From Enterobacter asburiae (GTDB taxonomy: Bacteria; Pseudomonadota; Gammaproteobacteria; Enterobacterales; Enterobacteriaceae), in contig NZ_CP102247.1 in the NCBI RefSeq assembly GCF_024599655.1, forward strand, positions 2,666,001-2,730,000: 64,000 bases of DNA. Reading direction: 5' to 3'. Under the pieces are notes generated by a model. It saw only the letters and a list, made by a program, of their open reading frames with translations. It had not been told where the DNA came from and did not search any database. Positions 1 to 10,500 of the stretch are shown piece after piece (positions within the stretch are counted from its first letter, which is position 1; each line of letters starts with the position of its first letter). The position numbers were made by a program, and so were the translations under genes.

Positions 1-306
1 GCAGCATGCTTATACCAATACAATGTCATCTACTCTCGCTTTACTTTAGGTTTTTCTGAGGAAAAAGCAGTTCAGGCGTCGTCTAAAATACTCACTAATT
101 ATATAGAGAGTCATAAAGAGAACGCAGGTGATTTTTTTCTATCATCGATTCGTAAAAGTACAATTGCACAGTTACGGGAGTTAGAAGTAAATAAAGAGAC
201 AGTGCGGCAACTAAGAACGCCTCCACCAGACTTTAAAAATAAATTTTTATCCTCTTGCAATCAAATGAAAACAGAGCAGTTGGAAGCCATGCATGTTTTT
301 GATTAA
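1..306 (+). CDS. hypothetical protein, C-terminal part only
   Basis: The window opens inside an open frame that runs for 101 codons to a TAA at 304-306; the start lies off the left edge. The visible part is AT-rich and rather polar, with the end rich in Lys, Glu and Gln (QLRELEVNKETVRQLR, then NQMKTEQLEAMHVFD), which could form a helix. I do not recognise a family. The low GC compared with the transporter that follows suggests accessory DNA to the left. It could also be the tail of a phage-like or regulatory protein; nothing in the visible part decides this. Confidence 0.5.
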   Translation, partial: AACLYQYNVIYSRFTLGFSEEKAVQASSKILTNYIESHKENAGDFFLSSIRKSTIAQLRELEVNKETVRQLRTPPPDFKNKFLSSCNQMKTEQLEAMHVFD

Positions 307-495
307 GTTAAGCATACATACTTATATGCTTTTTTAGGGGCATCACATTTGTTATTTTTTCCCGACATTCGTACCAGACTTATTTCTCCAAAACCTGTTT
401 TTTTTCGCTTATGAGGGGAAAGTACAGTCCATTATCAGGGTATTGAAGTCGACGATGCGTTAGAGATCACTGAATCGATTGATGTCTAAGGCGGT

Positions 496-517
496 CAGGA
501 CTGCAACCGCAGTCCTG
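496..517. terminator. inverted repeat downstream of two converging genes
   Basis: A 9-bp perfect stem (CAGGACTGC / GCAGTCCTG) with an AACC loop sits between the partial gene ending at 306 and the SulP gene ending at 543, which converge here. There is no immediate T tract on either strand, so it is only a possible terminator. Confidence 0.35.
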
Positions 518-542
518 TTCCGGAAGCAGGAATTTTTAGCCT

Positions 543-2279
543 TTAACCAGGGTTTGGTTGTGCATTACCATCTGATTCCCCCTCACTCGCACTCTCTTTG
601 CTCTGAATGAACCGAAGTGCGAGATAGAGGTCTGGTGCCAGGATCATGTCATCATCATTCATCGTTGGCCGACTCTCTTTAAACCAGCGTGTTAATTCCG
701 TTTTCCTGCCCGCAAGGATTAATTTAATCTGTCGCCCCTTCAGGTCACGCTTTAACTCATTAATGGTTGCCAGAACGCTGATGTCTGAATAGGTGAAGCA
801 AGCAACGGCATCAATGACCACCCATTTGGGTTGTAATGCCGCGCCATCAACCAGGTTCAATACCCGGCGTTTAAAATAAGCCACATTAAAATAGGTCAAC
901 GGTGAGTTAAATCGATACATCAGCACGCCCGGGACCATTTTAATATCGGTTGTATTGCCTAATGAGTGAATCATTCCATCTTCGTCAGTGCCCAACAAGT
1001 GCTCAGAGGGACGAAACACTGTACGAAGGAACTGTAGCAGCCCAAGCAGCACCGCAAGACCGATCCCCTGGATAACGCCGATAATTAACACACAGCCAAA
1101 GGTGAAAAAGGCCAGGCGAAATGCCTGTTTATTTCTGCGCCTCAGGTTCCATAGCCCACGTAAATCAATCAATGACCACGAAGCATACATTAGAACAATA
1201 CCTAATGCAGATACCGGAATAAACTGTAACGGCTGAGTGAAAAATACCACTACGATACCGATGAGTAAGGCTGCGACTATGGAAACCAGCTGGCTTTTCC
1301 CACCCACTGAATCATTAACCGCGGTCCGGGAGTCGGCTCCACTGATAGCGAATCCCTGAGATAACCCAGACATAATATTCGCGATACCCAGCGCTCTGAA
1401 CTCTGCATCAGCATTGATTTCATAGCCATTTTTAGCGGCAAAACTGCGGGCGGTCAGCATCAGGCTGACAAAACTGACTAAGGCCAGGTTCAGCGCCGGG
1501 ATCACTAAATCACGCATCGGACCGGGCTGGAACGCTCCCCAGTTAACGACGGGTAAACCAGGCTCGAAGCCATCTCCCCCAATCGTGGCGATACCATACT
1601 GTTGCGCAGATGTTCCCCACACCAGAACCGTTGTCAGCACAATGGCAATCAACGGTGCCGGCCAGTGGCTGCGATACGTTTTGATAACCATTAAAATAAT
1701 TAACGTTAAAAGTGATATCCCTATAGTTAATAAATGGCTGTCGGAAAGTCGGCCTGGCAAGGCCATTATTTTCTCAATAACCTCCGCTTCATCCAGCTTA
1801 ACGCCCAAAACCTTGCCTAATTGCCCGACAATGATCGTCACGGCTACGCCATTAAGTAAACCCGTAAGAATGGGATGAGAAAGCAGATCGGCAAGTGCGC
1901 CCAGGCGAAATTTACTGGCAAGCAGGCACCACCCGCCCATCATCAACGTCATGATGATTGTTAGTTGCCAGTGCAGTTCGGGATTACCTGCAGAAAGAGG
2001 AAACACGACGGCCGCAATCACCGCGCAGGTCGTGGCATCAGGGCCAACAATAAGCTGACGTGAAGAACCAAACAGCGCATACGCTATCATCGGTAAAACG
2101 CAGGAATACAGCCCCACTATTGCACCTACACCTGCCAGTTCAGCATACGCAATAGCGACGGGTAGCGCGACCGCCGCAACGGATAACCCTGCTTTAACAT
2201 CCTGTTTTAGCCAGCTTTTATCGTAGGCTAACAAATTTTGTAAACCTGGCATGTAGTTTAATAAAACTTTTCCGAACAC
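543..2279 (-). CDS. SulP family inorganic anion transporter with STAS domain
   Basis: A 578-residue inner-membrane transporter of the SulP/SLC26 family, which moves sulfate, bicarbonate or other anions. The N-terminal half carries many hydrophobic segments and the family pattern LPVAIAYAELAGVGAIVGLY near residues 39-58. After the membrane part (to about residue 420) comes a cytoplasmic STAS domain, recognisable from KWVVIDAVACFTYSD followed by a helix and a KLILAGRK strand. The chosen start is a GTG at 2277-2279, because GGAG lies six bases upstream on the coding strand; an internal ATG at 2252 is the alternative. The true substrate cannot be read from sequence. It is a single gene with no obvious operon partner. 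Confidence 0.9.
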   Translation of the reverse strand: MFGKVLLNYMPGLQNLLAYDKSWLKQDVKAGLSVAAVALPVAIAYAELAGVGAIVGLYSCVLPMIAYALFGSSRQLIVGPDATTCAVIAAVVFPLSAGNPELHWQLTIIMTLMMGGWCLLASKFRLGALADLLSHPILTGLLNGVAVTIIVGQLGKVLGVKLDEAEVIEKIMALPGRLSDSHLLTIGISLLTLIILMVIKTYRSHWPAPLIAIVLTTVLVWGTSAQQYGIATIGGDGFEPGLPVVNWGAFQPGPMRDLVIPALNLALVSFVSLMLTARSFAAKNGYEINADAEFRALGIANIMSGLSQGFAISGADSRTAVNDSVGGKSQLVSIVAALLIGIVVVFFTQPLQFIPVSALGIVLMYASWSLIDLRGLWNLRRRNKQAFRLAFFTFGCVLIIGVIQGIGLAVLLGLLQFLRTVFRPSEHLLGTDEDGMIHSLGNTTDIKMVPGVLMYRFNSPLTYFNVAYFKRRVLNLVDGAALQPKWVVIDAVACFTYSDISVLATINELKRDLKGRQIKLILAGRKTELTRWFKESRPTMNDDDMILAPDLYLALRFIQSKESASEGESDGNAQPNPG

Positions 2280-2449
2280 GTTATTCTCCGGATATAAATA
2301 TTACCCGCGTTATGTTGGCACACTTCTCAGTGAGGTTCTGGCTTTCAAATGCTCCGGATTAAGACTGCCACTGTTCAGAATTTAATAACAGTTCAACTAT
2401 TTTTTATTCTGACTGCTGTTAAACATAGTTCAAAAACTACCGCTTGTGA

Positions 2450-2875
2450 CTATTCCTCGTCCGTGAACGTATCGGCTTCAGGATAATAATGCTGACAAAC
2501 GCATGCCAGTTTATGGCCGTCAGGATCGCGCAGATAGGCAACATAAAAATCGGGGCCGTACGCGGTTCGTGTCCCTGGCTCGCCTTCACTCTTCCCTCCC
2601 GCAAGGAGGCCTGCGGCATGGAACCGTCTGACAAGGTCCGCGTTATATGCACGGAATGCGAACATGGTTCCGTTTCCCGCCGTTGCAGGATGCCCGTCAA
2701 AAGGAGGGCAGATACAGAAGCTGAAGCCTTCATCGGGATTATTTTCATCTCCCCACATTGCCCAGTCCTCTGTCCAGGCAGGCAAACGTGAATAGCCAAG
2801 CACGTTAAAAATAGCGTCATAAAACGCCACGGCGCGCTGAAGGTCATTTGTACCTATAGTGATATAAGTCAGCAT
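2450..2875 (-). CDS. VOC family protein (glyoxalase/bleomycin-resistance fold)
   Basis: A 141-residue protein of the vicinal oxygen chelate superfamily. It begins MLTYITIGTNDLQRAVAFYD, the usual first beta-alpha-beta unit, and ends with VAYLRDPDGHKLACVCQ, the usual last strand before the C-terminal helix. A single pair of such units is consistent with a homodimeric metal-binding enzyme or a small-molecule binding protein. The start has AGGA nine bases upstream. It stands alone between the SulP gene and a small secreted protein. Members range from lactoylglutathione lyase-like enzymes to resistance proteins, and nothing here fixes the substrate. Confidence 0.85.
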   Translation of the reverse strand: MLTYITIGTNDLQRAVAFYDAIFNVLGYSRLPAWTEDWAMWGDENNPDEGFSFCICPPFDGHPATAGNGTMFAFRAYNADLVRRFHAAGLLAGGKSEGEPGTRTAYGPDFYVAYLRDPDGHKLACVCQHYYPEADTFTDEE

Positions 2876-3111
2876 CTTGTTTCATCCTCTTTGCCGTTTA
2901 TCTGAACAGCGATTATACCTCAGAGGCTATGATTCAAGGGGCCATAAAAAGGCTGTTTTTGACCATTGCAGAACCTATTCTGTAAGGTCATCTCAGCCCT
3001 CCACCTCGTGACGTGAATATCTCGAGTTTTCGTATGTATGCTAAAATTTATCCAGCTGAAGACCGAAGAACAGTCCTTAAAATTTCAGTACGTTAGGCAA
3101 AGCGAGCGAAT

Positions 3112-3660
3112 ATGGATAATATTCCACATAAGCAGACAGTTCGGAAAAGATGCCCCAGATGGCTGTGGTGCGGAAGTTTTTATCTGGTTACATTGCATTG
3201 CTCTGCAGATGAAATAAATCTGTATTCAATAAACACTGGCTCATACGTTTATCATCTGACGCATAATCACGGACAATACACGGAGAACTTTGAAAATAAG
3301 TTTGTTTCCGTGGAGAGAAAATTCTCGGACACGTCGAAATACAGTCTTGTGCTAGGCACAATGAAAAATAGTTTTAATGACAGATGCCTGGCTGCCGGGG
3401 TTAGAAGAGACTGGGCTGGATGGGATAACGGTTGGGTTTTTAAAGGAATCTATGGATATGTAGGTGAATTTTTCTTTGATACTTTCGATGATTGTGGTGA
3501 CCATGGTTCATACCATGATTTTAAAAAAGTAACTGGGATAGGGTTCTCTCCTTACATATATCATGGATTCCAGTATAATTTTACGTCTTATTTTGGAATG
3601 GATGTGGGTATTATCATACCTTCCGTGTTTGTCATTACGGCACAATGGAGCTTTAGATAA
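3112..3660 (+). CDS. small secreted, outer-membrane barrel-like protein of unknown function
   Basis: A 182-residue protein. The N-terminus has basic residues (RKRCPR) followed by a hydrophobic stretch ending HCSADE, consistent with a signal peptide cleaved near residues 32-33. The mature part is rich in alternating Tyr, Phe, Gly and Trp (VFKGIYGYVGEFFF, GFQYNFTSYFGMDVG) and ends VFVITAQWSFR, which resembles the last strand of an outer-membrane beta-barrel. Similar small barrels occur in prophages and accessory regions. The gene is more AT-rich than its right-hand neighbours, hinting at transfer. The export and barrel reading is inference; no enzyme motif is visible. Confidence 0.6.
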   Translation: MDNIPHKQTVRKRCPRWLWCGSFYLVTLHCSADEINLYSINTGSYVYHLTHNHGQYTENFENKFVSVERKFSDTSKYSLVLGTMKNSFNDRCLAAGVRRDWAGWDNGWVFKGIYGYVGEFFFDTFDDCGDHGSYHDFKKVTGIGFSPYIYHGFQYNFTSYFGMDVGIIIPSVFVITAQWSFR

Positions 3661-3783
3661 ATCCGTCAACCGTGTGTGCAGTGCTGTAAATGTCTGCAAA
3701 GGGAACCGCCCCGCCATCTCAACCGGAGCGGCTTTAATTACCGCAAGTGCGTGCTCAAAATATTAAGCCACCGCAGCCCACAA

Positions 3784-4620
3784 TCAAAAACTGTACGTCA
3801 CCTTTAAACTCCCCGTGGGCGACGTTTTACGCTGCACAATGGGGCTATCACCCGCATCCCCCGTGAGCTGCGTAACGCCTGCTGAGGCAAGCACGCTCCA
3901 GCGCGAGGTGAGCTTGTGGGTCCAGTCCAGATTCATCGACCAGGCATAAATCCCCGCCCCGGCGTCATGTCGGGCAAATCCCGATGAGCTCGACTGCGCG
4001 GCGCTGACCCCGTAGTAGGTCTGCATATACTTGTCAGATCCCCAACTGCCGGTCAGCGCCAGCGTCACCTCATTTTTTGGTGAGGTATAGAACGGGCTGG
4101 AAATGCCGAAATGCACCGCTTCACCGTTATCCCTCTCAGAAACCGGTACCTCAGCCTGCAGCTGTAGATGAAGCCAGTCTGTCACCTTGTATTCCAGCCC
4201 GGGCACAACGATTGCCGAGCCTTTTATCTCGCCCATCCCGCGCAGCTCGTCGCTGCCGGAGCTGATGGAATCGCTGCTCACGTCTTTATCTTTCCGGCCA
4301 ATTCGATAGCTCAGCGCGGCGCTGTAATCCAGGTTGCCGATGTTGTTGCCGTAACCGATCCCTCGCGTGGTGCCGATAAAAAAGCCGTTTGCCATGGCGT
4401 AATCCACCACCTGAGCCGCGCTGACGCGGGTTTTATCTGAACCCGAGTAGCGCGGCGCGACGTCCACGCCGCCCCCCAGGGTTATGACGTTACCCTGGCT
4501 CTGTTCTGCCGCCAGTACGGGCGTGGCCAGTAACGCCATAACGACGCCCGGCACGATGTTTTTCAGGCTGCGGCCCGAGAGTAAATGGGGGAACGTATGA
4601 CGCAGTTCGATGTTTCTCAT
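3784..4620 (-). CDS. MipA/OmpV family outer membrane protein
   Basis: A 278-residue member of the MipA/OmpV family of outer-membrane proteins (MltA-interacting protein in E. coli). A signal peptide ends at PVLAAEQ near residue 38. The mature protein shows the family opening VITLGGGVDVAPRYSGSD, many amphipathic strands, and ends KVTYSF with the C-terminal Phe expected of barrels inserted by the Bam machine. The gene is divergent from a response regulator starting at 4824, so it is a plausible target of that system. The N-terminal extension before the hydrophobic core is long (about 23 residues), so the true start may be internal, for example near the Met at residue 28. Confidence 0.88.
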   Translation of the reverse strand: MRNIELRHTFPHLLSGRSLKNIVPGVVMALLATPVLAAEQSQGNVITLGGGVDVAPRYSGSDKTRVSAAQVVDYAMANGFFIGTTRGIGYGNNIGNLDYSAALSYRIGRKDKDVSSDSISSGSDELRGMGEIKGSAIVVPGLEYKVTDWLHLQLQAEVPVSERDNGEAVHFGISSPFYTSPKNEVTLALTGSWGSDKYMQTYYGVSAAQSSSSGFARHDAGAGIYAWSMNLDWTHKLTSRWSVLASAGVTQLTGDAGDSPIVQRKTSPTGSLKVTYSF

Positions 4621-4823
4621 TACAGAAGCCCTTTTGGATTCAAATGATGACGATGCATGCGGTTAACCGCCAGAACGCCCATTCTGAATACCGACCCTAA
4701 GGTTCTGATGAGCCGAATATGAAGAAATACTGAAGCGCGAGCAGGTGCTGTAAACCGGACAGGTTTCCTGATACCGTTTTTTTCTTAAGATGTTCTTCAT
4801 TCACGGTTGATACAGTTACCAGT

Positions 4824-5501
4824 GTGAAAATTCTACTAATCGAAGACGACCTGGATCTCGGCAATGGCGTACGTATCGCCCTCTCAGATCAAGGTTTTGA
4901 CGTCATATGGGTTCGCCGTAAAGAGGATGCGCTGCATCAGCTGGACGTCTGCGTGCCGGAACTTATTTTGCTCGACCTGGGGCTGCCCGACGGCGATGGC
5001 ATGAGCCTGATGACGCGTTTGCGTCAGCAGCTCAAGGGGATCCCGGTCATCATCCTGACGGCGCGAGGCACGCTGCAGGATCGGCTTTGCGGGCTGGATG
5101 CGGGTGCGGACGACTATCTCGTCAAACCTTTTATTCTCGCCGAGCTGCTGGCGCGAGTCAGAGCCCTGGCGCGGCGCAGCTACGGTTTCGAGAATGAGGC
5201 GATAGAGATTCGAGGCCTATCGCTTCATGTCCCGACGCGTCGCGTGACGGTGAGCGCGCGCCACATAGACCTGACGGCGAGTGAATACGCGTTGCTAGAA
5301 ACGCTGATGCTGCGCGCGGACCGCGTAATTACGCGACGGTTTCTGGAAGAACGGATATTCGGCAACAAAGAGAACCTCAGCAACGCGCTCGACGTGCATA
5401 TGGGGAATTTGCGGCGAAAGATCGGCGACGGCTATGTGCGAACGGTGCGGGGCGTCGGGTATGTCATTGATACCGTCTCAGTCCAGAAGGTGACCGGTTA
5501 A
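4824..5501 (+). CDS. OmpR/PhoB-type response regulator
   Basis: A 225-residue two-domain response regulator. The receiver domain holds the acidic pair at D8/D9, the phospho-acceptor D51 in LILLDLGLPDGDG, T79 and K101 in GADDYLVKPF. The C-terminal winged helix (about residues 125-220) includes LTASEYALLETLM and HMGNLRRKIGDGYVRTVRGVGY, typical of OmpR-class DNA binding. The stop overlaps the next gene's start (TAATG at 5499-5503), showing translational coupling to the sensor kinase. Because a MipA/OmpV gene is divergent 200 bp away, this pair may control an envelope function. It resembles the QseB/TctD branch but I would not assign a name. Confidence 0.93.
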   Translation: MKILLIEDDLDLGNGVRIALSDQGFDVIWVRRKEDALHQLDVCVPELILLDLGLPDGDGMSLMTRLRQQLKGIPVIILTARGTLQDRLCGLDAGADDYLVKPFILAELLARVRALARRSYGFENEAIEIRGLSLHVPTRRVTVSARHIDLTASEYALLETLMLRADRVITRRFLEERIFGNKENLSNALDVHMGNLRRKIGDGYVRTVRGVGYVIDTVSVQKVTG

Positions 5502-6889
5502 TGCAAAACGTCTGGTACCACCTGAGACGCCCAACGCTGGTACGGCGAATTATTATCGCCCAGCTGCTGCTGCTTACCCTGCTGTGGTGTCTGTTTTTAA
5601 CCTTCATTCTGTGGGAGGATCTGCGCAGTCCTCCCATCCTTACGGGCAGTCATACCTACGACACCCTTTTTACCCTGGTCGAGCGGATGGACGAACACCC
5701 GCAGGATCGCACCGCCGTGCTGGAAGCCTTCAGCAAGGCGCTGCGTGAGGGCTATGGCGGCGGCGAGGATCCCGCGCTGTCAATCAACTTCATCGTGCGC
5801 AAAAATAACGCGATTATTTTTTCATCGCCTGGCGCACCAACGGGGGTAACCAACACCCGGTTTGGTGAAATGCAGCGTGTTCAGAGCGACGGTCGTACCT
5901 GGACCAGCCGAACCCTTAAATCCGCGCATTCCGACGTGGAGGTCACCCTTTTCACCCCGGCCGGCGGCTGGAACTTCTTTATCTACCTGAACTCGCGCGG
6001 CTACTACATCATGCCGCTGTTGGTCTGCTTCCCTTTTCTGCTGTTTCCCGCGTGGCTGTCAATCCGCATTGCGATGCGCCCCTGGAACAAGGTGGTCAAT
6101 GAAATTACGTTGCGCACGCCTGACGATCTCTCTCCCTTAAAAGCCGTTCCCAGGCACAGGGAGCTTCGCCAGATGGTGGATGCGATCAACGACTTCCTTG
6201 CCAGGGTGCGTGAAAGCGCGGAAAGGGAACGGGTTTTCATTGCGGATGCCGCACACGAGCTGCGCACTCCCCTCGCGGCGATGCGCATCAACGTGGAAGC
6301 GCTGCAGTCCTGGGTCATCAGCGAGAGCCAGCAGGAGCTGCTTGCGGGGGTGATTCGCAGCAACAGCCGGGCTGCGCGCCTCGTCAACCAGCTGCTGCTG
6401 ATGATGCACAGTGAAGCGCGCATAGATACGGACCTGGAGCCCGTGGCGCTAACGACGCTCATTCAGGAGCGAATGGCCGAGCTGGAACCGCTGGCGTCTG
6501 CGCGCAGGATTGAGCTGGAATTCTTCGCCGAGGATGAAATCTGGATCTCAGGCGTCAGGGAACGCCTGGTGTCGCTCGTTGACAACCTCATTGAGAACGC
6601 CGTGAAGTACAGTCCCGAGGGCGGGCGGATTCAGGTCGATGTTCGTCCATTAGGTGGCTTCGCGCGCCTTCGCGTTTCCGATGCAGGGCCCGGTATTCCG
6701 GCTGAGCTGCGGGAGCGCGTGTTCGACCGCTTTTTCCGCGACCCCAATCAGGTGCAAAGCGGGAGCGGACTGGGGCTTGCCATCGTCAAAGCGGTGGCGC
6801 AGCAGCACAGCAGCAGCGTAAACCTGAGCACTTCCACAGAAGGTGGTCTCATGGTGACGGTTGACTTCCCGGACCGCACGTTTAGCTAA
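5501..6889 (+). CDS. sensor histidine kinase partner of the response regulator
   Basis: A 462-residue membrane histidine kinase. It has a first transmembrane helix at about residues 16-38, a periplasmic sensing loop of roughly 125 residues, and a second helix around residues 168-190 followed by a HAMP-like linker. The H box is FIADAAHELRTPLAAM, the N box DNLIENAVKYSPEGG, and the G boxes VSDAGPGIP and GSGLGLAIVKAV, so all catalytic elements are present. It overlaps the regulator gene by one base and surely forms a cognate pair with it. The signal is unknown. Confidence 0.93.
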   Translation: MQNVWYHLRRPTLVRRIIIAQLLLLTLLWCLFLTFILWEDLRSPPILTGSHTYDTLFTLVERMDEHPQDRTAVLEAFSKALREGYGGGEDPALSINFIVRKNNAIIFSSPGAPTGVTNTRFGEMQRVQSDGRTWTSRTLKSAHSDVEVTLFTPAGGWNFFIYLNSRGYYIMPLLVCFPFLLFPAWLSIRIAMRPWNKVVNEITLRTPDDLSPLKAVPRHRELRQMVDAINDFLARVRESAERERVFIADAAHELRTPLAAMRINVEALQSWVISESQQELLAGVIRSNSRAARLVNQLLLMMHSEARIDTDLEPVALTTLIQERMAELEPLASARRIELEFFAEDEIWISGVRERLVSLVDNLIENAVKYSPEGGRIQVDVRPLGGFARLRVSDAGPGIPAELRERVFDRFFRDPNQVQSGSGLGLAIVKAVAQQHSSSVNLSTSTEGGLMVTVDFPDRTFS

Positions 6890-7026
6890 ACCAGAACAGG
6901 GTGTTTGATCGCAAATGCCGCAGATTGCTTCAAAATAATTACCGTATTTGTTATATTGTTGTTTATTGCTTATTCACCTCTGCGGTGCCAAAAAGAACAA
7001 GATTCACCGCAACCCAGGATACAAAA

Positions 7027-7506
7027 ATGTTAGATTACCGCTTCCCGACAGCTTTGCAGATGGTTCTCAGCGTAGCGATGGCGGAGCAGTTGGGCGAACG
7101 TTCGACGAGTGCGATCCTGGCCTACGGCCTGGAAGCAAACCCGAGCTTCATCCGCAAATTGATGGTTCCGCTGACGCGTGACGGCATTATCGTCTCAACG
7201 CTTGGCCGTAACGGCTCAATTCATCTTGGTCGCCCGCCGGAAGAGATCACCCTGCGCGACATCTACCTTTCGGTTATCGAAGATAAAAAGCTGTGGGCGT
7301 CGCGCCCGGACGTACCGGCCCGCTGTGTGGTCAGCGCTAACGCCTGCTGGTACTTCAAGTCTATCTCCGAAGAAGCTGAACAGGCATCGTTAGCGGTATT
7401 AGCCCGCCATACCGTGGCAAGCGCCCTGGAGGCGGTTAAAAACGCCGACAGCAGCGGATGGGATCCGCTCCCCGACCTTATTGCCCAGTATCAAAAAACG
7501 TCGTAA
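7027..7506 (+). CDS. oqxR: OqxR, Rrf2-family repressor of the OqxAB efflux pump
   Basis: A 159-residue Rrf2-type winged-helix regulator whose sequence (MLDYRFPTALQMVLSVAMAE, then RDIYLSVIEDKKLW) matches OqxR. OqxR represses oqxAB and rarA in Klebsiella and Enterobacter; its loss raises resistance to quinolones, chloramphenicol and tigecycline. The open frame extends 42 codons upstream, but the ATG at 7027 is preferred because AGGA precedes it and the family starts here. It converges on oqxB across a strong hairpin. Only one region with Cys residues is seen (ARCVVSANACW), unlike the three-Cys cluster of FeS Rrf2 sensors. No disruption is visible, so repression is probably intact. Confidence 0.93.
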   Translation: MLDYRFPTALQMVLSVAMAEQLGERSTSAILAYGLEANPSFIRKLMVPLTRDGIIVSTLGRNGSIHLGRPPEEITLRDIYLSVIEDKKLWASRPDVPARCVVSANACWYFKSISEEAEQASLAVLARHTVASALEAVKNADSSGWDPLPDLIAQYQKTS

Positions 7507-7522
7507 CGTTTTTCCTGATGCG

Positions 7523-7557
7523 AAAAAAAACCGCCTTCACAGTGAAGGCGGTTTTTT
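7523..7557. terminator. bidirectional terminator between oqxR and oqxB
   Basis: A 10-bp perfect stem (CCGCCTTCAC / GTGAAGGCGG) with one loop base is flanked by eight A on the left and six T on the right. It can end oqxR on the plus strand and oqxB on the minus strand. Confidence 0.9.
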
Positions 7558-7573
7558 ATTATCGGCAACGTCC

Positions 7574-10500
7574 CTACGCAGGCAGAACGTCCCTTTCCTC
7601 TTTTTTCCCGCGCGTCACGAACTTACGCAGCGTCACGTAAAACACCGGCGTCAGGAACAAACCAAAGAGCGTTACGCCCAGCATCCCGGAGAAGACCGTG
7701 ATCCCGGTAACGCCGCGCACTTCTGCGCCCGCGCCGTGACCGAGGATCAGCGGAATTGTCCCGGCAATAAAGGCGATGGAGGTCATCACAATCGGGCGTA
7801 AACGCAGGCGGCACGCCTCCAGCGCGGCTTCCATGATGCCTTTGCCCTGAATTTCCAGCTCGCGGGCAAACTCCACGATAAGAATCGCGTTTTTACACGC
7901 CAGCCCCATCAGTACCACCAGCCCTACCTGCACGAACACGTTGTTATCGCCACCGGTCAGCCAGACGCCAAACAGCGCTGAGAGCATGGTCATCGGCACG
8001 ATGAGGATCACCGCCAGCGGCAGCGTCCAGCTTTCATACAGCGCCGCCAGTACCAGGAACGCCAGCAGCACCGCGACCGGGAAGACGATCAGCGCCGTAT
8101 TGCCCTGGGTGGCCTGCTGGAAGCTCAGATCCGTCCATTCAATGTTCATCCCGTTCGGCAGGATCTGCTTAGACATGGCGTCCAGCTGCGTCATCGCCTG
8201 CGCAGAAGAAAGCACGCGCGGGTCGGCATCGCCAATCAGATCCGCCGCCGGGTAGCCGTTGTAGCGAATCACCGGATCCGGCCCGTAGGTGGTCGTGATT
8301 TTCACCATGCTGCCAATCGGCACCATTTCGCCCTGGCTATTGCGGGTGCGTAAATTCGCAATGTCTTCCACGCTGTCGCGGAACTGCCCGTCGGCCTGCG
8401 CCATTACGCGCCAGGTACGCCCGAACTGGTTGAAGTCGTTCACGTACGACGAGCCCAGATAGGTTTGCAGCGTACCGAAAAGATCGGTCAGCAACACGCC
8501 CTGCGCTTTCGCCTTATCACGGTCTACCTGCACGTCCAGCTGCGGAACGTTAGCCTGGTAGGTTGAGATCGGGAAGTGCATTCCCGGCGTCTGCATAATC
8601 GCACCGGACATGGTGTTTACCGCATTTTGCAGTGCGCCATACCCCAGACCGCCGCGATCCTGGATGTACAGGGAATAGCCCGACCCCTGACCCAGCCCTA
8701 AAATCGGCGGCGGCAGGATGGAGAAGCCAAAGCCTTCCTGAATTTGCGCGATTTTCGCGTTGATCTCCGCGTTAATTTCCGCCGCAGTATGTTTACGCTG
8801 GTCGAACGGCTTCAGGCCGAAGAACACCGTCCCGGTATTCGGCGTGTTGGTGAACTGCAGCGCGTTCAGCCCCGGGAACGCAACCGCGTAGTCCACGCCT
8901 TCGGTATTCATCCCGATTTCGCTCATTTTGCGGATCACCGCATCGGTGCGCGCCAGCGATGAACCTTCCGGCATTTTCACGCCGCCAATCAGGTAAAGCT
9001 TGTCCTGCGTCGGAATAAACCCGCCGGGCACCGCTTTAAACATGACGCCTGCGGCACAGAGCAGCAGCAGATACACCACAAATACCGAGCCGCGTCGTCC
9101 CAGCGTTTTGCCCACCAGCCCCTGATAGCCGTTCGAGCTGCGGTGGAAAAAGCGGTTAAACGGACGGAAAATCCAGCCGAACAGACGATCGATAAGCCGG
9201 GTCGGGAAATCTTTCGGCGCGCCGTGCGGTTTTAACAGCAGCGCCGCCAGTGCCGGAGAGAGCGTCAGCGAGTTAATGGCGGAGATGACCGTGGAAATCG
9301 CGATCGTCACCGCAAACTGCTTGTAGAACTGCCCGGTAACGCCCGAGAGAAACGCCATCGGCACAAACACCGCGCACAGCACCAGCGCAATCGCGATGAT
9401 CGGCCCGGACACTTCGCGCATCGCCTGATGCGCCGCCGCAAGCGGAGCGAGCCCCTCTTCAATGTTTCGCTCGACGTTTTCCACCACCACGATGGCGTCA
9501 TCCACCACGATACCGATGGCCAGCACCAGCCCGAACAAGCTCAGGGTATTCAGCGAGAAGCCCAGCAGGTAGAGAATGCTGAAGGTACCCACCACCGACA
9601 CCGGCACCGCGATCAGGGGAATGATCGACGCGCGCCAGGTTTGCAGGAACAGGATCACCACCAGCACCACCAGCACGACCGCTTCCAGCAGCGTTTGCAC
9701 CACCGCGCGGATGGAGTCGCGCACGAAAACGGTCGGATCGTAAGGTGCCGCCCACTTCATGTCCGCCGGGAAGCGCGTGGACAGTTCGTCCATTTTCGCA
9801 CGCACCGCGTTAGACAGATCGATGGCGTTCGCCCCCGGCGACTGGAAAATACCAATCCCGACCGCGTCTTTATTGTTCAGCTGGGAACGCAGCGCATAGC
9901 TGCCGGACCCCATTTCGATACGCGCCACGTCGCGCAGGCGGACGACCGTACCGTCCTGCGTCGTTTTCAGGACAATATTGCCAAACTCTTCTTCGGTATG
10001 CAGACGCCCCTGGGCGTTAATGGAGATCAGGAAATCGCTCTCTTTCGGCAGCGGCTCGGCGCCAAGCTGCCCGGCGGACACCTGCACGTTCTGCTCCTGC
10101 ATCGCCGTGACCACATCCGAAGCGGTCAGCCCGCGGGCCGCTACCTTGTTCGGATCCAGCCAGACGCGCATTGCGTATTCACCCGAGCCGAAAATCTGGA
10201 TCTGGCCGACGCCGGGCAGGCGCGCCAGCTCGTCCTTCACCTTCAGCGTGGCGTAGTTACGCATGTACAGGGAGTCATACTTGCCGTTAGGCGAAAACAG
10301 ATGCACCACCAGCGTCAGCGTCGGGGACTGTTTCTGGGTGGTAATACCCAGGCGCCGCACGTCTTCCGGCAGACGCGCTTCGGCCTGCGCGACGCGGTTT
10401 TGCACCTGAACCTGCGCCTGATCCGGGTCGGTTCCCGGACGGAAGGTGACGGTGGTTACCAGCACGCCATCGGAACCCGCGACGGACTTCATGTACATCA

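Noticed and set aside
2437..2847. Second frame over the VOC gene
   Set aside because: The VOC frame gives a clear family match, this one does not.
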